Shown piece by piece: positions 1 to 8,032 of a stretch of 64,000 bases of DNA. The notes under the pieces were generated by a model. It did not search any database and had not been told where the DNA came from. It worked only from the letters and a program-made list of their open reading frames with translations. The translations under genes were made by a program, and so were the position numbers. Within the stretch, counting starts at the first letter, position 1; each line of letters opens with the position of its first letter. The DNA lies in the NCBI RefSeq assembly GCF_900105065.1, contig NZ_LT629749.1, forward strand, positions 4,154,001-4,218,000. Reading direction: 5' to 3'. Origin of the DNA: Friedmanniella luteola. GTDB taxonomy: Bacteria; Actinomycetota; Actinomycetes; Propionibacteriales; Propionibacteriaceae.

Positions 1-31
1 CCCGCGGCCCGGGCTCTCGACCGGGCTCTAC

Positions 32-217
32 ATGAACACCCGCCGCATCGGTGCCATCGTGTCTGGGCCTCTGATCGCTCTCGGGTCCCTCACGGTGCTG
101 GGTAATCGGGGCATCTTCCTCGGCTGCGCCGTCGTCACCGCCGCAGCACTGGTCGTCATCAGCGTCGCCAGCCGACGGCCAGCGCAGAGGCCTCAGGTAG
201 CTGACTCGACTACGTGA
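32..217 (+). CDS. small two-helix membrane protein, hypothetical
   Basis: Predicted 61-residue protein with two hydrophobic segments (about residues 6-25 and 29-47), a short cytoplasmic-type start MNTRRI and a basic tail SRRPAQR, so it is probably a small inner-membrane protein. I do not recognise a family. It lies on the same strand as rep, xis and int and is probably cargo of the integrated element whose right end is at tRNA-Lys. No clear ribosome binding site precedes the ATG, so the start is uncertain. Confidence 0.4.
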   Translation: MNTRRIGAIVSGPLIALGSLTVLGNRGIFLGCAVVTAAALVVISVASRRPAQRPQVADSTT

Positions 218-539
218 CCAACGTCCCTGCTGCTCGCGGTAGATGACCCTCGGCATGTCGTTCGTACCTCTTGGGTCAGCAAGCCACGGGTTCTGTCAGG
301 GGCGTGTGTCATGCTTGTCTTAGCAGATTGAACGCGCGCCACAAACACCACGGCTTAATGCCTGGGGGTCGGCTCCCCACCCTGGCCTACGGGTCTACAC
401 ACACTCGCCGCACAAAACGCCTCACTTGCTGCGCTGGCTGCCAACACCTCTGAACTGTTGCGTCTCGGTGCGGCTGCGAACCCCCGCATCGAAGGCCTCG
501 CCCCTCTCGTGGCGGCGGTAGTCGGCCACCCTCAAGACC
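218..539. other. non-coding stretch upstream of rep
   Basis: About 320 bases with no convincing gene. A 60-codon open frame on the plus strand (271-453) has no ribosome binding site and a composition unlike a protein. In RepSA-type elements replication and control sites can lie around rep, so this may hold promoter or origin sequence; apart from the inverted repeat starting at 540 I see no motif. Confidence 0.4.
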
Positions 540-583
540 GGGTGTGCCGCGCGGCGGGTTCGCACTAGCCGCGCGGCACACCC
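540..583. repeat. perfect 16-bp inverted repeat at the 5' end of rep
   Basis: GGGTGTGCCGCGCGGC at 540-555 is repeated as its exact reverse complement at 568-583 with a 12-base loop. It overlaps the most upstream possible GTG start of rep (544). It could be a rep operator, an attenuator, or a rolling-circle origin/nick hairpin; the sequence alone does not decide between these. Confidence 0.6.
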
Positions 584-2139
584 TCTGGGTGGTGATCGTC
601 ACCGTGGACCTCTCAACGCTCGAGCCCCGACCTGCGGCTGACCACGACCGCGTCTGGCGGCGCGACGACGATGAGGACTCTGACCGCGGTGTCCTCAAGC
701 TCGACAACCTGAGCCCTGAGGTGTCGCAGCTGGTCCTGGCCCGGCTGGTGTCGAAGAACTTCGGCGCCTGGGCCGACACCCTGGCCAGGGTCGGCAACTG
801 CGTCCGACCGGTCCGACTCCGCGGAACCTCCGACCGCATTGACCCGACGACCGGTGAGGTGCTGTCGAGCTTCTCCAGCACCGATCACCCCTTAGGGGTG
901 GTGCACGTACGGTGCGGGAACCGTCGGGCGTCGGAGTGCCCGTCCTGCTCCCGGCTCTACGCCGCCGACATGTTCCACCTCATCCGCGCCGGCGTGACCG
1001 GGGGCAAGACCGTCCCGGAGTCGGTGGGCGATCATCCGCTGCTGTTCGTCACCCTCACCGCCCCCTCCTTCGGCCGCGTCCACACGTCAGGTCGGTGCCA
1101 CCCCGCCGACACGACCCGCCGGTGCCCGCACGGCCGCCCGCTCGACTGCGGGGTCGTCCATGCCGAGGGCGTCGAGGGCCGAAGGGCTGCTGGCCTGCTG
1201 GGGCAGCCGCTGTGTGCGGACTGCTATGACTACGCCTCGCACGTGGTGTGGCAGTGGTTTGCCCCGGACCTGTGGCGCCGGTTCACGATCGCCCTGCACC
1301 GCAGCCTCGCCCACCACCTCGGCATCCCCGCCCTCGCGCTGCCGGAGGTGGCGACGGTGCAGTACGCCAAGGTGGCGGAGTTCCAACGCCGCGGGGCCGT
1401 CCACTTCCACGCCCTCATCCGCCTCGATGGCCCCCGCACCACCGACGGGGTCACGAATCCGCCGGGTGCGGTGACGGCCGACCTGCTCGCCCGCTTGGTG
1501 ACCGAGGCGGCGTCTGCGGTGCAGCTGCACGTGCCCGCGGTCGACGACCTGGACGTGCCCCGACGGCTGGTGTTCGGTCGTCAGCTCGACGTGCGGGTCG
1601 TCCGTTCCCACCGTCCCGATGACGACCAGGCGCTCACTGCGGCCCAGGTTGCCGGCTACCTGGCCAAGTACTCCACGAAGACCGCCAGTGACGACGTCGC
1701 GACCACCACTGCCCACCACCGCCGGCTGCATACGACCATCGCCGACCTGGACCTCCGCGCCCAGGTGGCCACCCTCGCCACCGGTCACAGTCCCTACCAG
1801 TTGTTGGGGCACTGGGGGCGGATGCTCGGGTTCCGCGGCCACTTCGCGACCAAGTCCCGCCGTTACTCGATCACCCTCGGCCAGCTGCGCCGCGCCCGGC
1901 AACGCGCTCAGGCGCGCATCGCTGCCAGCCGTGCCACCGGTACCCCGCTGGACCTGGCGAGCCTCGAAGCTGACCTGCTCGCTGATGAGGAGGAGAGCAC
2001 CCTCGTCGTCGGCCGCTGGTCCTATCTCGGCTCCGGCTGGGCCGACGAGGGCGAGACCGCCCTGGCCACCGCCGCTGCCGCACGAGCCCGCGAGTACGCC
2101 CAGGAAAGAGCGGCGCAGCGTAGGACTCCAGCTCAGTGA
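544..2139 (+). CDS. RepSA-type replication initiator of an integrative element
   Basis: Replication initiator of the pSAM2/RepSA family, which starts rolling-circle replication of actinomycete integrative conjugative elements. Visible signatures are a zinc-ribbon-like cysteine cluster (CGNRRASECPSCS, about residue 124), a second Cys/His cluster (CHPADTTRRCPHG), the HUH-like metal motif HFHALIRLDG (about residue 285) and the YLAKYSTK tyrosine/lysine motif (about residue 375). Length of about 530 residues suits the family. The upstream GTG at 544 lies inside a perfect hairpin and has no ribosome binding site; GTGs at 589, 592 or 604 (start MDLSTLEP) are good alternatives. The stop overlaps the next open frame as GTGA, indicating an operon with xis and int. 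Confidence 0.85.
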   Translation: MPRGGFALAARHTLWVVIVTVDLSTLEPRPAADHDRVWRRDDDEDSDRGVLKLDNLSPEVSQLVLARLVSKNFGAWADTLARVGNCVRPVRLRGTSDRIDPTTGEVLSSFSSTDHPLGVVHVRCGNRRASECPSCSRLYAADMFHLIRAGVTGGKTVPESVGDHPLLFVTLTAPSFGRVHTSGRCHPADTTRRCPHGRPLDCGVVHAEGVEGRRAAGLLGQPLCADCYDYASHVVWQWFAPDLWRRFTIALHRSLAHHLGIPALALPEVATVQYAKVAEFQRRGAVHFHALIRLDGPRTTDGVTNPPGAVTADLLARLVTEAASAVQLHVPAVDDLDVPRRLVFGRQLDVRVVRSHRPDDDQALTAAQVAGYLAKYSTKTASDDVATTTAHHRRLHTTIADLDLRAQVATLATGHSPYQLLGHWGRMLGFRGHFATKSRRYSITLGQLRRARQRAQARIAASRATGTPLDLASLEADLLADEEESTLVVGRWSYLGSGWADEGETALATAAAARAREYAQERAAQRRTPAQ

Positions 2140-2159
2140 CGACGTGGAAGGTGGAACGG

Positions 2160-2351
2160 ATGGCGCAGATCGCTGACCGGCTCTGGTCGGTCAAGGACGT
2201 GAGTGAGTACCTCGGGGTGCCGGTGCACACGCTGTACGCGTGGCGCAGCGCGGGCACTGGTCCGCCTGGCCGGAGGGTGGGCCGGCTCCTGCGCTACCGG
2301 CAGCAGGATGTCCGCGACTGGGTGGCCTCGCTGTCCACGGAGGTGGCTTGA
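2160..2351 (+). CDS. excisionase-like MerR/HTH_17 DNA-binding protein
   Basis: Small (63-residue) winged-helix protein: LWSVKDVSEYLGVPVHTLYAWR, then GRRVGRLLRYRQQDVRDWV, the standard helix-turn-helix_17/excisionase pattern. It would bind arm sites near the attachment site and steer the integrase towards excision. The ATG at 2160 follows a GGAAGG-type ribosome binding site; a GTG at 2136 overlapping the rep stop would add eight residues. Its TGA overlaps the integrase ATG by one base, so the two are translationally coupled. Confidence 0.85.
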   Translation: MAQIADRLWSVKDVSEYLGVPVHTLYAWRSAGTGPPGRRVGRLLRYRQQDVRDWVASLSTEVA

Positions 2352-3520
2352 TGAAGCCTCTCGGGCTCGGCGAGCACGGCGGGCTCTCGGTAGTCCGAGA
2401 GGGATCGGGCTTCGTCGCCTACCTGCGGTACCGCGACCACGCCGGTCGGGGCCATCGGCTGAAGCGGGCCGGCAAGTCCCGCGCAGAGGCCTCGCGAAGG
2501 GCGCTCAAGGCCTACAGCGATGCGTTGGGGATGACGGGTAGTGCGGATTTCACCGCTCGCAGCACCTTCGACGAAGCGGCCGCCCTGTGGTTGGCCACGT
2601 TCGAGGGTCAGGTGCAGCGCGGGGCTCGGTCACCCTCGACGTTGGACGAGTACCGCTACCTGGTGAAGCGGGTCATCTCGCCCGGAGTCGGGTCGCTGAG
2701 ACTGGGTGAGCTGACGACCCCGCGGCTCGACCGGTTCGTCCAAGCGGTGCTGGCTGACCGCGGCTACGCCACGGCGAAGCTCACACGCTCGGTGCTGTCC
2801 GGGATCTGCGGCTGGCTCGTTCGTCAGGGGGCCATCGTGAGCAACCCGGTGCGCGACCTCACGCCTCTCGAGCAGAACCGGGACAGGACGGCTCGGGCGC
2901 TGTCGGCCGAGGAGGTGGTCTCCTGGCTGGCGCTGCTCGACGCTGACGACTTCGCTCGGCGGCTCGAGCTGCCGGAGCTGGCCCGCTTCATGCTGGCCAC
3001 CGGGCTTCGTCTCGGGGAGGCGCTCGGGGTCACCTGGGCCGATCTCGACCTGGTCGTCGGGTCGGTGACGGTGCAGCGCACCATCATTCGCGTGCAGGGG
3101 CAGGGGCTGGTGGCGAAGCGGGTGAAGTCGCGGGCGTCTGAGCGCCGACTGTTGCTGCCGTCGTGGTGCGTCGACCTGCTCAAGGCGCGTCGGGTGCGGC
3201 TTGGCGCCTTCGACGGTCCGGTGTTCGCCGACGCGAAAGGTGGTTGGCGGGACCGGAGCAACGTCGGCAAGGCCTTCCGGCGGGTGCGGGACGGGTCGGA
3301 CTTCGAGTGGGTGAAGACTCACACCTTCCGCAAGACGGTGGCGACCCTGCTCGATGGCAGCGGCGCCAGCGCCCGCATGATCGCTGACCAGCTGGGCCAC
3401 TCGCGGGTCTCGATGACACAGGACGTCTACCTCGGCCGGCGAGTCGCCAACGCAGGCAACCTGGCTGCCCTGGAGTCCTATGGGCCCTCGCCGACTGACG
3501 CCGACACGGAGGGCAGTTGA
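2351..3520 (+). CDS. tyrosine recombinase/site-specific integrase
   Basis: Phage-type tyrosine integrase of 389 residues. There is an N-terminal AP2-like arm-binding segment (about 1-60), a SAM-like core-binding domain (about 75-160) and a C-terminal catalytic domain with the full set of active residues: Arg220 (TGLRLGEALG), His324 and Arg327 (HTFRKT), His350 (LGHSR) and Tyr360 (MTQDVYLGR). The ATG overlaps the xis stop. The gene points at the 3' end of tRNA-Lys, only 82 bases away, the usual arrangement for an integrase using a tRNA attachment site. The element therefore extends leftward out of the window. Confidence 0.95.
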   Translation: MKPLGLGEHGGLSVVREGSGFVAYLRYRDHAGRGHRLKRAGKSRAEASRRALKAYSDALGMTGSADFTARSTFDEAAALWLATFEGQVQRGARSPSTLDEYRYLVKRVISPGVGSLRLGELTTPRLDRFVQAVLADRGYATAKLTRSVLSGICGWLVRQGAIVSNPVRDLTPLEQNRDRTARALSAEEVVSWLALLDADDFARRLELPELARFMLATGLRLGEALGVTWADLDLVVGSVTVQRTIIRVQGQGLVAKRVKSRASERRLLLPSWCVDLLKARRVRLGAFDGPVFADAKGGWRDRSNVGKAFRRVRDGSDFEWVKTHTFRKTVATLLDGSGASARMIADQLGHSRVSMTQDVYLGRRVANAGNLAALESYGPSPTDADTEGS

Positions 3521-3521
3521 T

Positions 3522-3545
3522 GCATTCGTCCCCGCATTCGTCCCC
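3522..3545. repeat. tandem 12-bp repeat between int and tRNA-Lys
   Basis: GCATTCGTCCCC occurs twice head to tail (3522-3533 and 3534-3545) directly after the integrase stop. Directly repeated short elements in this position are typical of integrase arm-type or excisionase binding sites; this role is inferred from position only. Confidence 0.6.
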
Positions 3546-3602
3546 GGTGACAGCGTCCGTAGGGCTAGCGTCGGCCTCAAGTAGCGCTGGCTAGGTGTTT
3601 TG

Positions 3603-3650
3603 TAGGCCCCGTGGGACTCGAACCCACAACCCGCGGATTAAAAGTCCGCT
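3603..3650. other. probable attachment site (3' half of tRNA-Lys)
   Basis: Integrases of this kind recombine within the 3' half of a tRNA gene, and this end of tRNA-Lys is the one next to int, with a tandem repeat between them. The 3' half from the anticodon loop to the discriminator is the likely att core. The partner copy, which should repeat part of this sequence, would lie left of the window, so the exact core cannot be fixed here. Confidence 0.45.
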
Positions 3651-3675
3651 GCTCTGCCAGTTGAGCTAGAGGCCC
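3603..3675 (-). tRNA. tRNA-Lys (anticodon TTT)
   Basis: Complete cloverleaf on the minus strand: acceptor GGGCCTC paired with GGGGCCT (one G-U), D-arm GCTC..GAGC, anticodon loop CTTTTAA (anticodon TTT at 3640-3642), T-arm GTGGGTTCGAGTCCCAC, discriminator A. CCA is not encoded. Its 3' end faces the integrase. Confidence 0.95.
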
Positions 3676-3788
3676 GAGACATCGAGGCGTCGACCGGAAC
3701 CCTGTGGGGAGCTCCCCCTCAGACGTGCCGCCGGACCCCTGTGCCCGGGCCCCATCATGGCAGACCGTGCCGCCCTCGACCGGACCGG

Positions 3789-4571
3789 TCAGCGGCGCAG
3801 GTACCCGGCGACACCGCGCGCCAGGCCGGCCGCGTACACGTCGTCGCAGAAGCGGTCGGAGCGCATGTGCTGGGCGTCGGTGGCGTTGAGCATGTTGCCC
3901 AGCTCGACCATCACGGCGGGCGCCGCGCTCAGGTTCAGGGTGCCCATGTCGTCGCGGGTGTCGTAGCCGTCGCCTCCGTAGTAGTTGGCGCGGGGCACCC
4001 CCGCCCTCCCCAGGCCGGCCCGCACGTGGCTGCTGAGGGTGCGGGAGTCGCGGTGGATGTCGTCGGTGATGCCCTTCCGGTAGGCGGGCCGGATGATGAA
4101 GAAGCCGTGGAAGCGGGCCGGGGCGCTGTCGGCGTGGAGGGAGACGAGCACGTCGGCGTCGACCTTCCCCGCCATCCGGCCCCGGACGTCCACGCACGGG
4201 CCCCACGCGCGCTTCGAGTCCGTGGTCCGCGTCAGCCGCACGGTGGCGCCCTGGGCGACCAGCCGGCGCCGCAGGTGCTCCGCCACCGCGAGGGTGAACG
4301 TCGACTCCGGGTAGTGCCCGCTGGTCGCGGCCCCCACGCTGTTGCACGGCTTGCGGAGCCCGCCGGCGTCCACCGGCCGGTTGATCTGACGGAGGTGGGT
4401 CGCGTTCCCCAGCTGGTGGCCGGGGTCGATGAGCACGACCTTGCCCGCCAGTGGTCGTGAGGCGGCGACGGCAGGCGCCGCGGCGGCCGGGCTGCCCGCC
4501 GGCACCAGGACCGGCGCGGCCGCGGCCAGCAGGGAGGCGGCGGCCGCCAGGAGGCGACGAGCAGGGGACAC
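3789..4571 (-). CDS. secreted N-acetylmuramoyl-L-alanine amidase (Amidase_3)
   Basis: Zinc amidase that cleaves the bond between muramic acid and the stem peptide of peptidoglycan. The GTG at 4571 is preceded by GGAAGG and opens a signal peptide (MSPARRLLAAAASLLAAAAP, then an Ala/Pro-rich cleavage region), giving 260 residues. Amidase_3 hallmarks follow: VLIDPGHQ (zinc His), PEST (zinc Glu), a second zinc His in SLHADS, and the catalytic Glu in VMVELGNM near the C-terminus. The order, spacing and length fit a single-domain secreted enzyme. The open frame extends upstream to 4874, but that part has no protein-like features. Confidence 0.9.
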   Translation of the reverse strand: MSPARRLLAAAASLLAAAAPVLVPAGSPAAAAPAVAASRPLAGKVVLIDPGHQLGNATHLRQINRPVDAGGLRKPCNSVGAATSGHYPESTFTLAVAEHLRRRLVAQGATVRLTRTTDSKRAWGPCVDVRGRMAGKVDADVLVSLHADSAPARFHGFFIIRPAYRKGITDDIHRDSRTLSSHVRAGLGRAGVPRANYYGGDGYDTRDDMGTLNLSAAPAVMVELGNMLNATDAQHMRSDRFCDDVYAAGLARGVAGYLRR

Positions 4572-4773
4572 GGGGGGACCTTCCGTCAGCAGACCCCCGA
4601 GGCAGCAGCTGATGCTAACCGCGCCGCGCCGCGCCCCGGCCGCCGGCGGTACGAGCCCGACGTCCTCAGCCGATCCTGAGGGGACCCACGGCCGGAGCTG
4701 ACGGCGGCCGGAGGTGCCCGGGTCAGCCTGGGCCGACCGCTCGACGGCCCCCGACGTCCCCAGGAGCACCCGC

Positions 4774-6216
4774 ATGAACCGACTGACCGGCGCCCTCGCC
4801 GCCGCCGCCCTCGTCTCGTCCGTCTCGGCAGGGCTGACGTTGCCCGCCCACGCGGCCCCGGAGTCCGGGCCCACGGCCCGCTACATCGTCCGCACCGACG
4901 CGGTCGGTGGCGCCGACGACGCGGCGCAGGACGTCCGCCGCCTCGGGGGTGACGTCGAGCACGTCTACTCCGAGGTCTTCCCGGGCCTCGCGGCGACGCT
5001 CACCGCCGACCAGGCGCGCCGCCTGCGCGCCTCCGACGAGGTCGCCGAGGTCGTCCCCGACCGCCTCTTCCACGCCACCGGAGTGCAGACCAACGCACCC
5101 TGGGCCCTGGACCGCCTGGACCAGCGGCCCGTCGCCGGCAACAAGACCTACCGCTACGACACCACCGGTGAGGGCGCCTTCGCCTTCGTCCTCGACACCG
5201 GCCTGCGGTTCGGGCACCAGCAGTTCGGCGGACGGGCCGTCAGCGGCTACGACTTCGTCGACCTGGACGACGACGCCTCCGACTGCGACGGCCACGGGAC
5301 CCACGTGGCCGGCAGCATCGGCGGCGCGGGCTACGGCGTCGCCAAGGGCGTCACCCTGGTCGGGGTGCGAGTGCTGGACTGCGAGGGCGCGGGCTACGCC
5401 AGCGACATCATCTGGGCCCTCGACTGGGTGGCCGAGGTCGCCGCCGACGTCCCCGCCGTCGTCAACCTGAGCCTCGGCGGCCCCGCCCTGGACGAGCTGG
5501 ACGAGGCCGTGGAGCGGACGGTCCGGGCCGGCATCCCTGTCGTCGTGGCCGCCGGCAACGAGAACGGTGACGCCTGCGACGTGAGCCCGGCCCGGGTGCC
5601 CGCCGCGATCACCGTCGCCGCCGTCGACAGCGCCGACCGGCGGGCCCGCTTCTCCAACCGCGGTCGCTGCGTCGACCTGTTCGCGCCCGGCGTCGCGGTC
5701 CGCTCCGCCTCCAACCTCTCGAACACCGCGACCGAGGTGATGAGCGGCACCTCGATGGCCGCGCCGCACGTCACGGGGGCCGTCGCCCGCTACCTGGGGG
5801 CCCACCCGACCGCGACGCCGGCCCAGGCGGTCGGGGCGCTGACCCGCACCGCCGGCGCGGACGCCGTCCGGGACCGGGCCGGCTCCCCGGACCGCCTGCT
5901 CTACACCGGTCCGGTCACCGCCCCCGGCAAGCCGACCAAGGTCGCCGCGAAGAAGAACGACCGTGCCAGGACGGCGACCGTCTCCTGGTCGACCCCCGTC
6001 GCCGACGGCGGCAGAGCGGTCACCGGCTACCGGGTCACCCGCAACGGGAAGGACGCGCGCGGCCAGGGTCCCGTCACGGTGACGGTCTCGGCCGGGACGC
6101 GGAGCCACACCTTCCCCCGGCTGCGGAAGGGCTCGGCCTACACGTTCACCGTCCGGGCTGTGAACGCGGTGGGCGCCGGCGCGCCGATGAGCACCTCGGT
6201 CCCCAAGCTCCGCTGA
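4774..6216 (+). CDS. secreted subtilisin-family (S8) serine protease with FnIII domain
   Basis: Extracellular protease of 480 residues. The ATG at 4774 has AGGAG eight bases upstream and opens a signal peptide ending AHAAPES. An I9 propeptide (about 30-105, YIVRTD..VPD) is followed by the S8 catalytic domain with Asp141 (FVLDTGL), His174 (DGHGTHVAG) and Ser327 (SGTSMAAPH). A fibronectin type III domain (about 388-480, PGKPTKVAAKK..VRAVNAVGAG) ends the protein, as in actinobacterial aqualysin-like proteases. It is divergent from the amidase; the two form a secreted enzyme group with the hydrolase at 6533. Confidence 0.93.
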   Translation: MNRLTGALAAAALVSSVSAGLTLPAHAAPESGPTARYIVRTDAVGGADDAAQDVRRLGGDVEHVYSEVFPGLAATLTADQARRLRASDEVAEVVPDRLFHATGVQTNAPWALDRLDQRPVAGNKTYRYDTTGEGAFAFVLDTGLRFGHQQFGGRAVSGYDFVDLDDDASDCDGHGTHVAGSIGGAGYGVAKGVTLVGVRVLDCEGAGYASDIIWALDWVAEVAADVPAVVNLSLGGPALDELDEAVERTVRAGIPVVVAAGNENGDACDVSPARVPAAITVAAVDSADRRARFSNRGRCVDLFAPGVAVRSASNLSNTATEVMSGTSMAAPHVTGAVARYLGAHPTATPAQAVGALTRTAGADAVRDRAGSPDRLLYTGPVTAPGKPTKVAAKKNDRARTATVSWSTPVADGGRAVTGYRVTRNGKDARGQGPVTVTVSAGTRSHTFPRLRKGSAYTFTVRAVNAVGAGAPMSTSVPKLR

Positions 6217-6532
6217 CCCAGCGGTCCCCGTCGCCTGGGACGCACCAGCCACGTGCCGGCTGGCCGTCAGGCCATCCCTGGGGCGGGGCCCCGCACCCCG
6301 GTCCGGCTCCGGAGCAACCGGACCGGGACGTTCGTCATGTGACAGTTGGGACGACTGTTACATGACTGAAACAACAGGAACGGCGATCCATCGGTACTGT
6401 CTCCCGCGTGGTCCGGTACACCGCAGCCGACGGCTGCTGACCTGCGGGGGCAGGGCGGACCCATCCCCGAGCGAGGCGCCGCCCCGCTGCACCGCACCCG
6501 GGCGACCGGGCGACCGAACGAGGACCTCCCCC
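6217..6532. other. intergenic region before the peptidoglycan hydrolase
   Basis: About 316 bases without a convincing gene. It holds an imperfect inverted repeat at 6336-6364 (separate entry) and a possible weak hairpin CCAGCC/GGCTGG at 6245-6263 after the protease stop. An open frame reads through from 6362 into the next gene but is not needed for it. Confidence 0.4.
6336..6364. promoter_or_regulatory. 11-bp near-perfect inverted repeat, probable operator
   Basis: CATGTGACAGT (6336-6346) and ACTGTTACATG (6354-6364) match as inverted repeats at 10 of 11 positions with a 7-base spacer. The element is AT-rich against a very GC-rich background and lies about 170 bases before the peptidoglycan hydrolase start, as expected for a regulator site of a cell-wall gene. 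The regulator is not identifiable here. Confidence 0.5.
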
Positions 6533-7408
6533 ATGCTCCGCAAGCTCGCACTCCCCCTCTTCAGCCTGCTCACCCTGCTGGGCCTGGTGGTCGTCGCTGC
6601 TCCGGCCCACGCGGCGCCGGCCCCCGTGCTCCCCGTCGTCGACATGACGGCGCTGACGGCCGCGGCCCACGTCGAGGGCTACCGGGGCAACCAGCCGGGG
6701 CTCGGTGACGACCCCTCCACCCGTCTGGTCCAGCGCGCCCTCACCGCCAAGGGCTTCCGCGTCGTCGCCGACGGCCACTACGGCCGCGCCACCACCGCCG
6801 CCTACATCAAGTACCAGCGCTCCCTCGGCTACAAGGGGGTCGACGCCAACGGGATCCCGGGTCCGCAGTCGCTGGCCCGGCTGGGCAAGGGTCGCTTCGC
6901 GGTGGCTCGCGTGGTCCAGGTCGGCAGCCGGAACGACCGGTACGGCACGAAGCGCGTCAACTCCCGGACGCGCCAGATGCTGACGGCGGCCGACGCCACC
7001 CTGGCGTGGAAGATCACCGTCTCGCAGGGCTCGTACTGCATCCTCACCAAGGCCGGTTGCGCCAAGGCCTCGGCCGGCACCCACGACGCCGGCGGGACCA
7101 TCGACATCAAGGTGAGCAGCCTCAGCACCACCGAGCGCTGGAAGACCGTGCAGGCCCTCCGCAAGGTCGGCTTCGCGGCCTGGCTGCGGCTGCCCAGCCA
7201 GTGCGGCGGCTGCTGGCCCGCCCACATCCACGCCACCGCCATCGGCGACACGGACCTGTGGCAGAAGAACGGCCGCTACACCAACCGCGACCAGGTCGCC
7301 GACTACTACGTCGGCCGCAACGGCCTGGCCGGCCACGCCAAGGACAACACCCCGACCCGCTACCGCGCCCCCTTCACCACCTGGGAGCGCTACGCCGGGA
7401 TCGTCTGA
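6533..7408 (+). CDS. secreted peptidoglycan-binding protein with M15-like peptidase domain
   Basis: 291-residue exported protein. The ATG at 6533 opens a signal peptide (MLRKLALPLFSLLTLLGL..APAHAAPA). A peptidoglycan-binding helical domain follows (about 70-115, TRLVQRALTAKGF..GHYGRATTAAYIKYQ). The C-terminal part (about 140-230) carries GTHDAGGTIDI and HIHATAIG, which match the zinc-ligand pattern of M15/VanY-type D-Ala-D-Ala carboxypeptidases. It probably trims peptidoglycan stem peptides. The open frame begins at 6362 but the upstream 57 codons lack protein character. Confidence 0.8.
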   Translation: MLRKLALPLFSLLTLLGLVVVAAPAHAAPAPVLPVVDMTALTAAAHVEGYRGNQPGLGDDPSTRLVQRALTAKGFRVVADGHYGRATTAAYIKYQRSLGYKGVDANGIPGPQSLARLGKGRFAVARVVQVGSRNDRYGTKRVNSRTRQMLTAADATLAWKITVSQGSYCILTKAGCAKASAGTHDAGGTIDIKVSSLSTTERWKTVQALRKVGFAAWLRLPSQCGGCWPAHIHATAIGDTDLWQKNGRYTNRDQVADYYVGRNGLAGHAKDNTPTRYRAPFTTWERYAGIV

Positions 7409-7432
7409 GCCCGGCACCGGCCCACCGGGTCA

Positions 7433-7465
7433 GACGCCCGCCGACCCTGAGGGGCGGCGGGCGTC
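7433..7465. terminator. bidirectional hairpin terminator
   Basis: GACGCCCGCCG (7433-7443) pairs perfectly with CGGCGGGCGTC (7455-7465); the 11-base loop itself contains CCC/GGG. It lies between convergent genes (hydrolase and the binding-protein remnant). No U-tract follows, as is common in high-GC actinobacteria. Confidence 0.65.
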
Positions 7466-7481
7466 CGGCCGGCAGGAGCGG

Positions 7482-8018
7482 TCAGGACTCGAAGCCGAGG
7501 GGCAGGTACTGCTCCACGTTGTCCTTGGTGACGACCGGCGCGTTCAGCACGATGCGCTTGGGCACCTCCACCTGGACCAGGTCCGAGAGCCCCTTGTTCT
7601 GGGCGATCAGCCGCGCCAGTCGGATCCCGTCCGCAGCCTGGGTGGGCGGGTAGATGACGGTGGCCGCCATCTCGCCGTCCTGGATCCACTTCATCGCGTT
7701 GGCCGAGCCCGCACCGCCGATGAAGGCGAACTCGTCCCGGCTCGCGTTGTCGAACGCGGCCTTGACGCCGACACCCTGGTCGTCGTCGTGGTTCCAGACG
7801 ATGTCGATCTTGGGCGCGGCCTGCAGGAGGTTGGACGCGGCCTTCTCGCCCGACTCGACGGTGAACTCGGCGGCGACCCGGTTGTCGACGTCCTGCCCGC
7901 AGCCCTGGAGCGCGTCCTTGAAGCCCTTCGACCGGTCCTGGGTGAGCGGCAGGGAGTCGATGCCGGCGATCTCGGCGATCACCGCGTCCTTGCCGAGGTT
8001 CTTCTCCTCCACCACCTG
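7482..8018 (-). pseudogene. ABC sugar-binding protein, N-terminal half missing
   Basis: About 178 codons encode the C-terminal part of a ribose-type periplasmic binding protein (Peripla_BP_4): starting QVVEEKNLGKDAV, then DRSKGFKDAL, VWNHDDDQGVGV, GGAGSANAMKWIQDG, and ending LPLGFES. The signal peptide, lipobox and first roughly 130-150 residues are absent. Homology begins about 15 bases after the xylulokinase stop, with no start codon or ribosome binding site at the join. A deletion has therefore apparently fused the operon end to the inside of this gene, and probably removed transporter genes that once stood between. No matching ATPase or permease is nearby. Confidence 0.8.
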
Positions 8019-8032
8019 TGCGCGGCCAGCCC

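Noticed and set aside
271-453. 60-codon plus-strand open frame before rep
   Set aside because: No ribosome binding site, no hydrophobic or conserved pattern, Cys/His/Arg-rich chance composition; treated as non-coding.
4723-6252. 509-codon minus frame opposite the subtilisin gene
   Set aside because: Gly/Arg/Val low-complexity reading typical of the antisense frame of a high-GC gene; the plus strand has the complete S8 catalytic triad.
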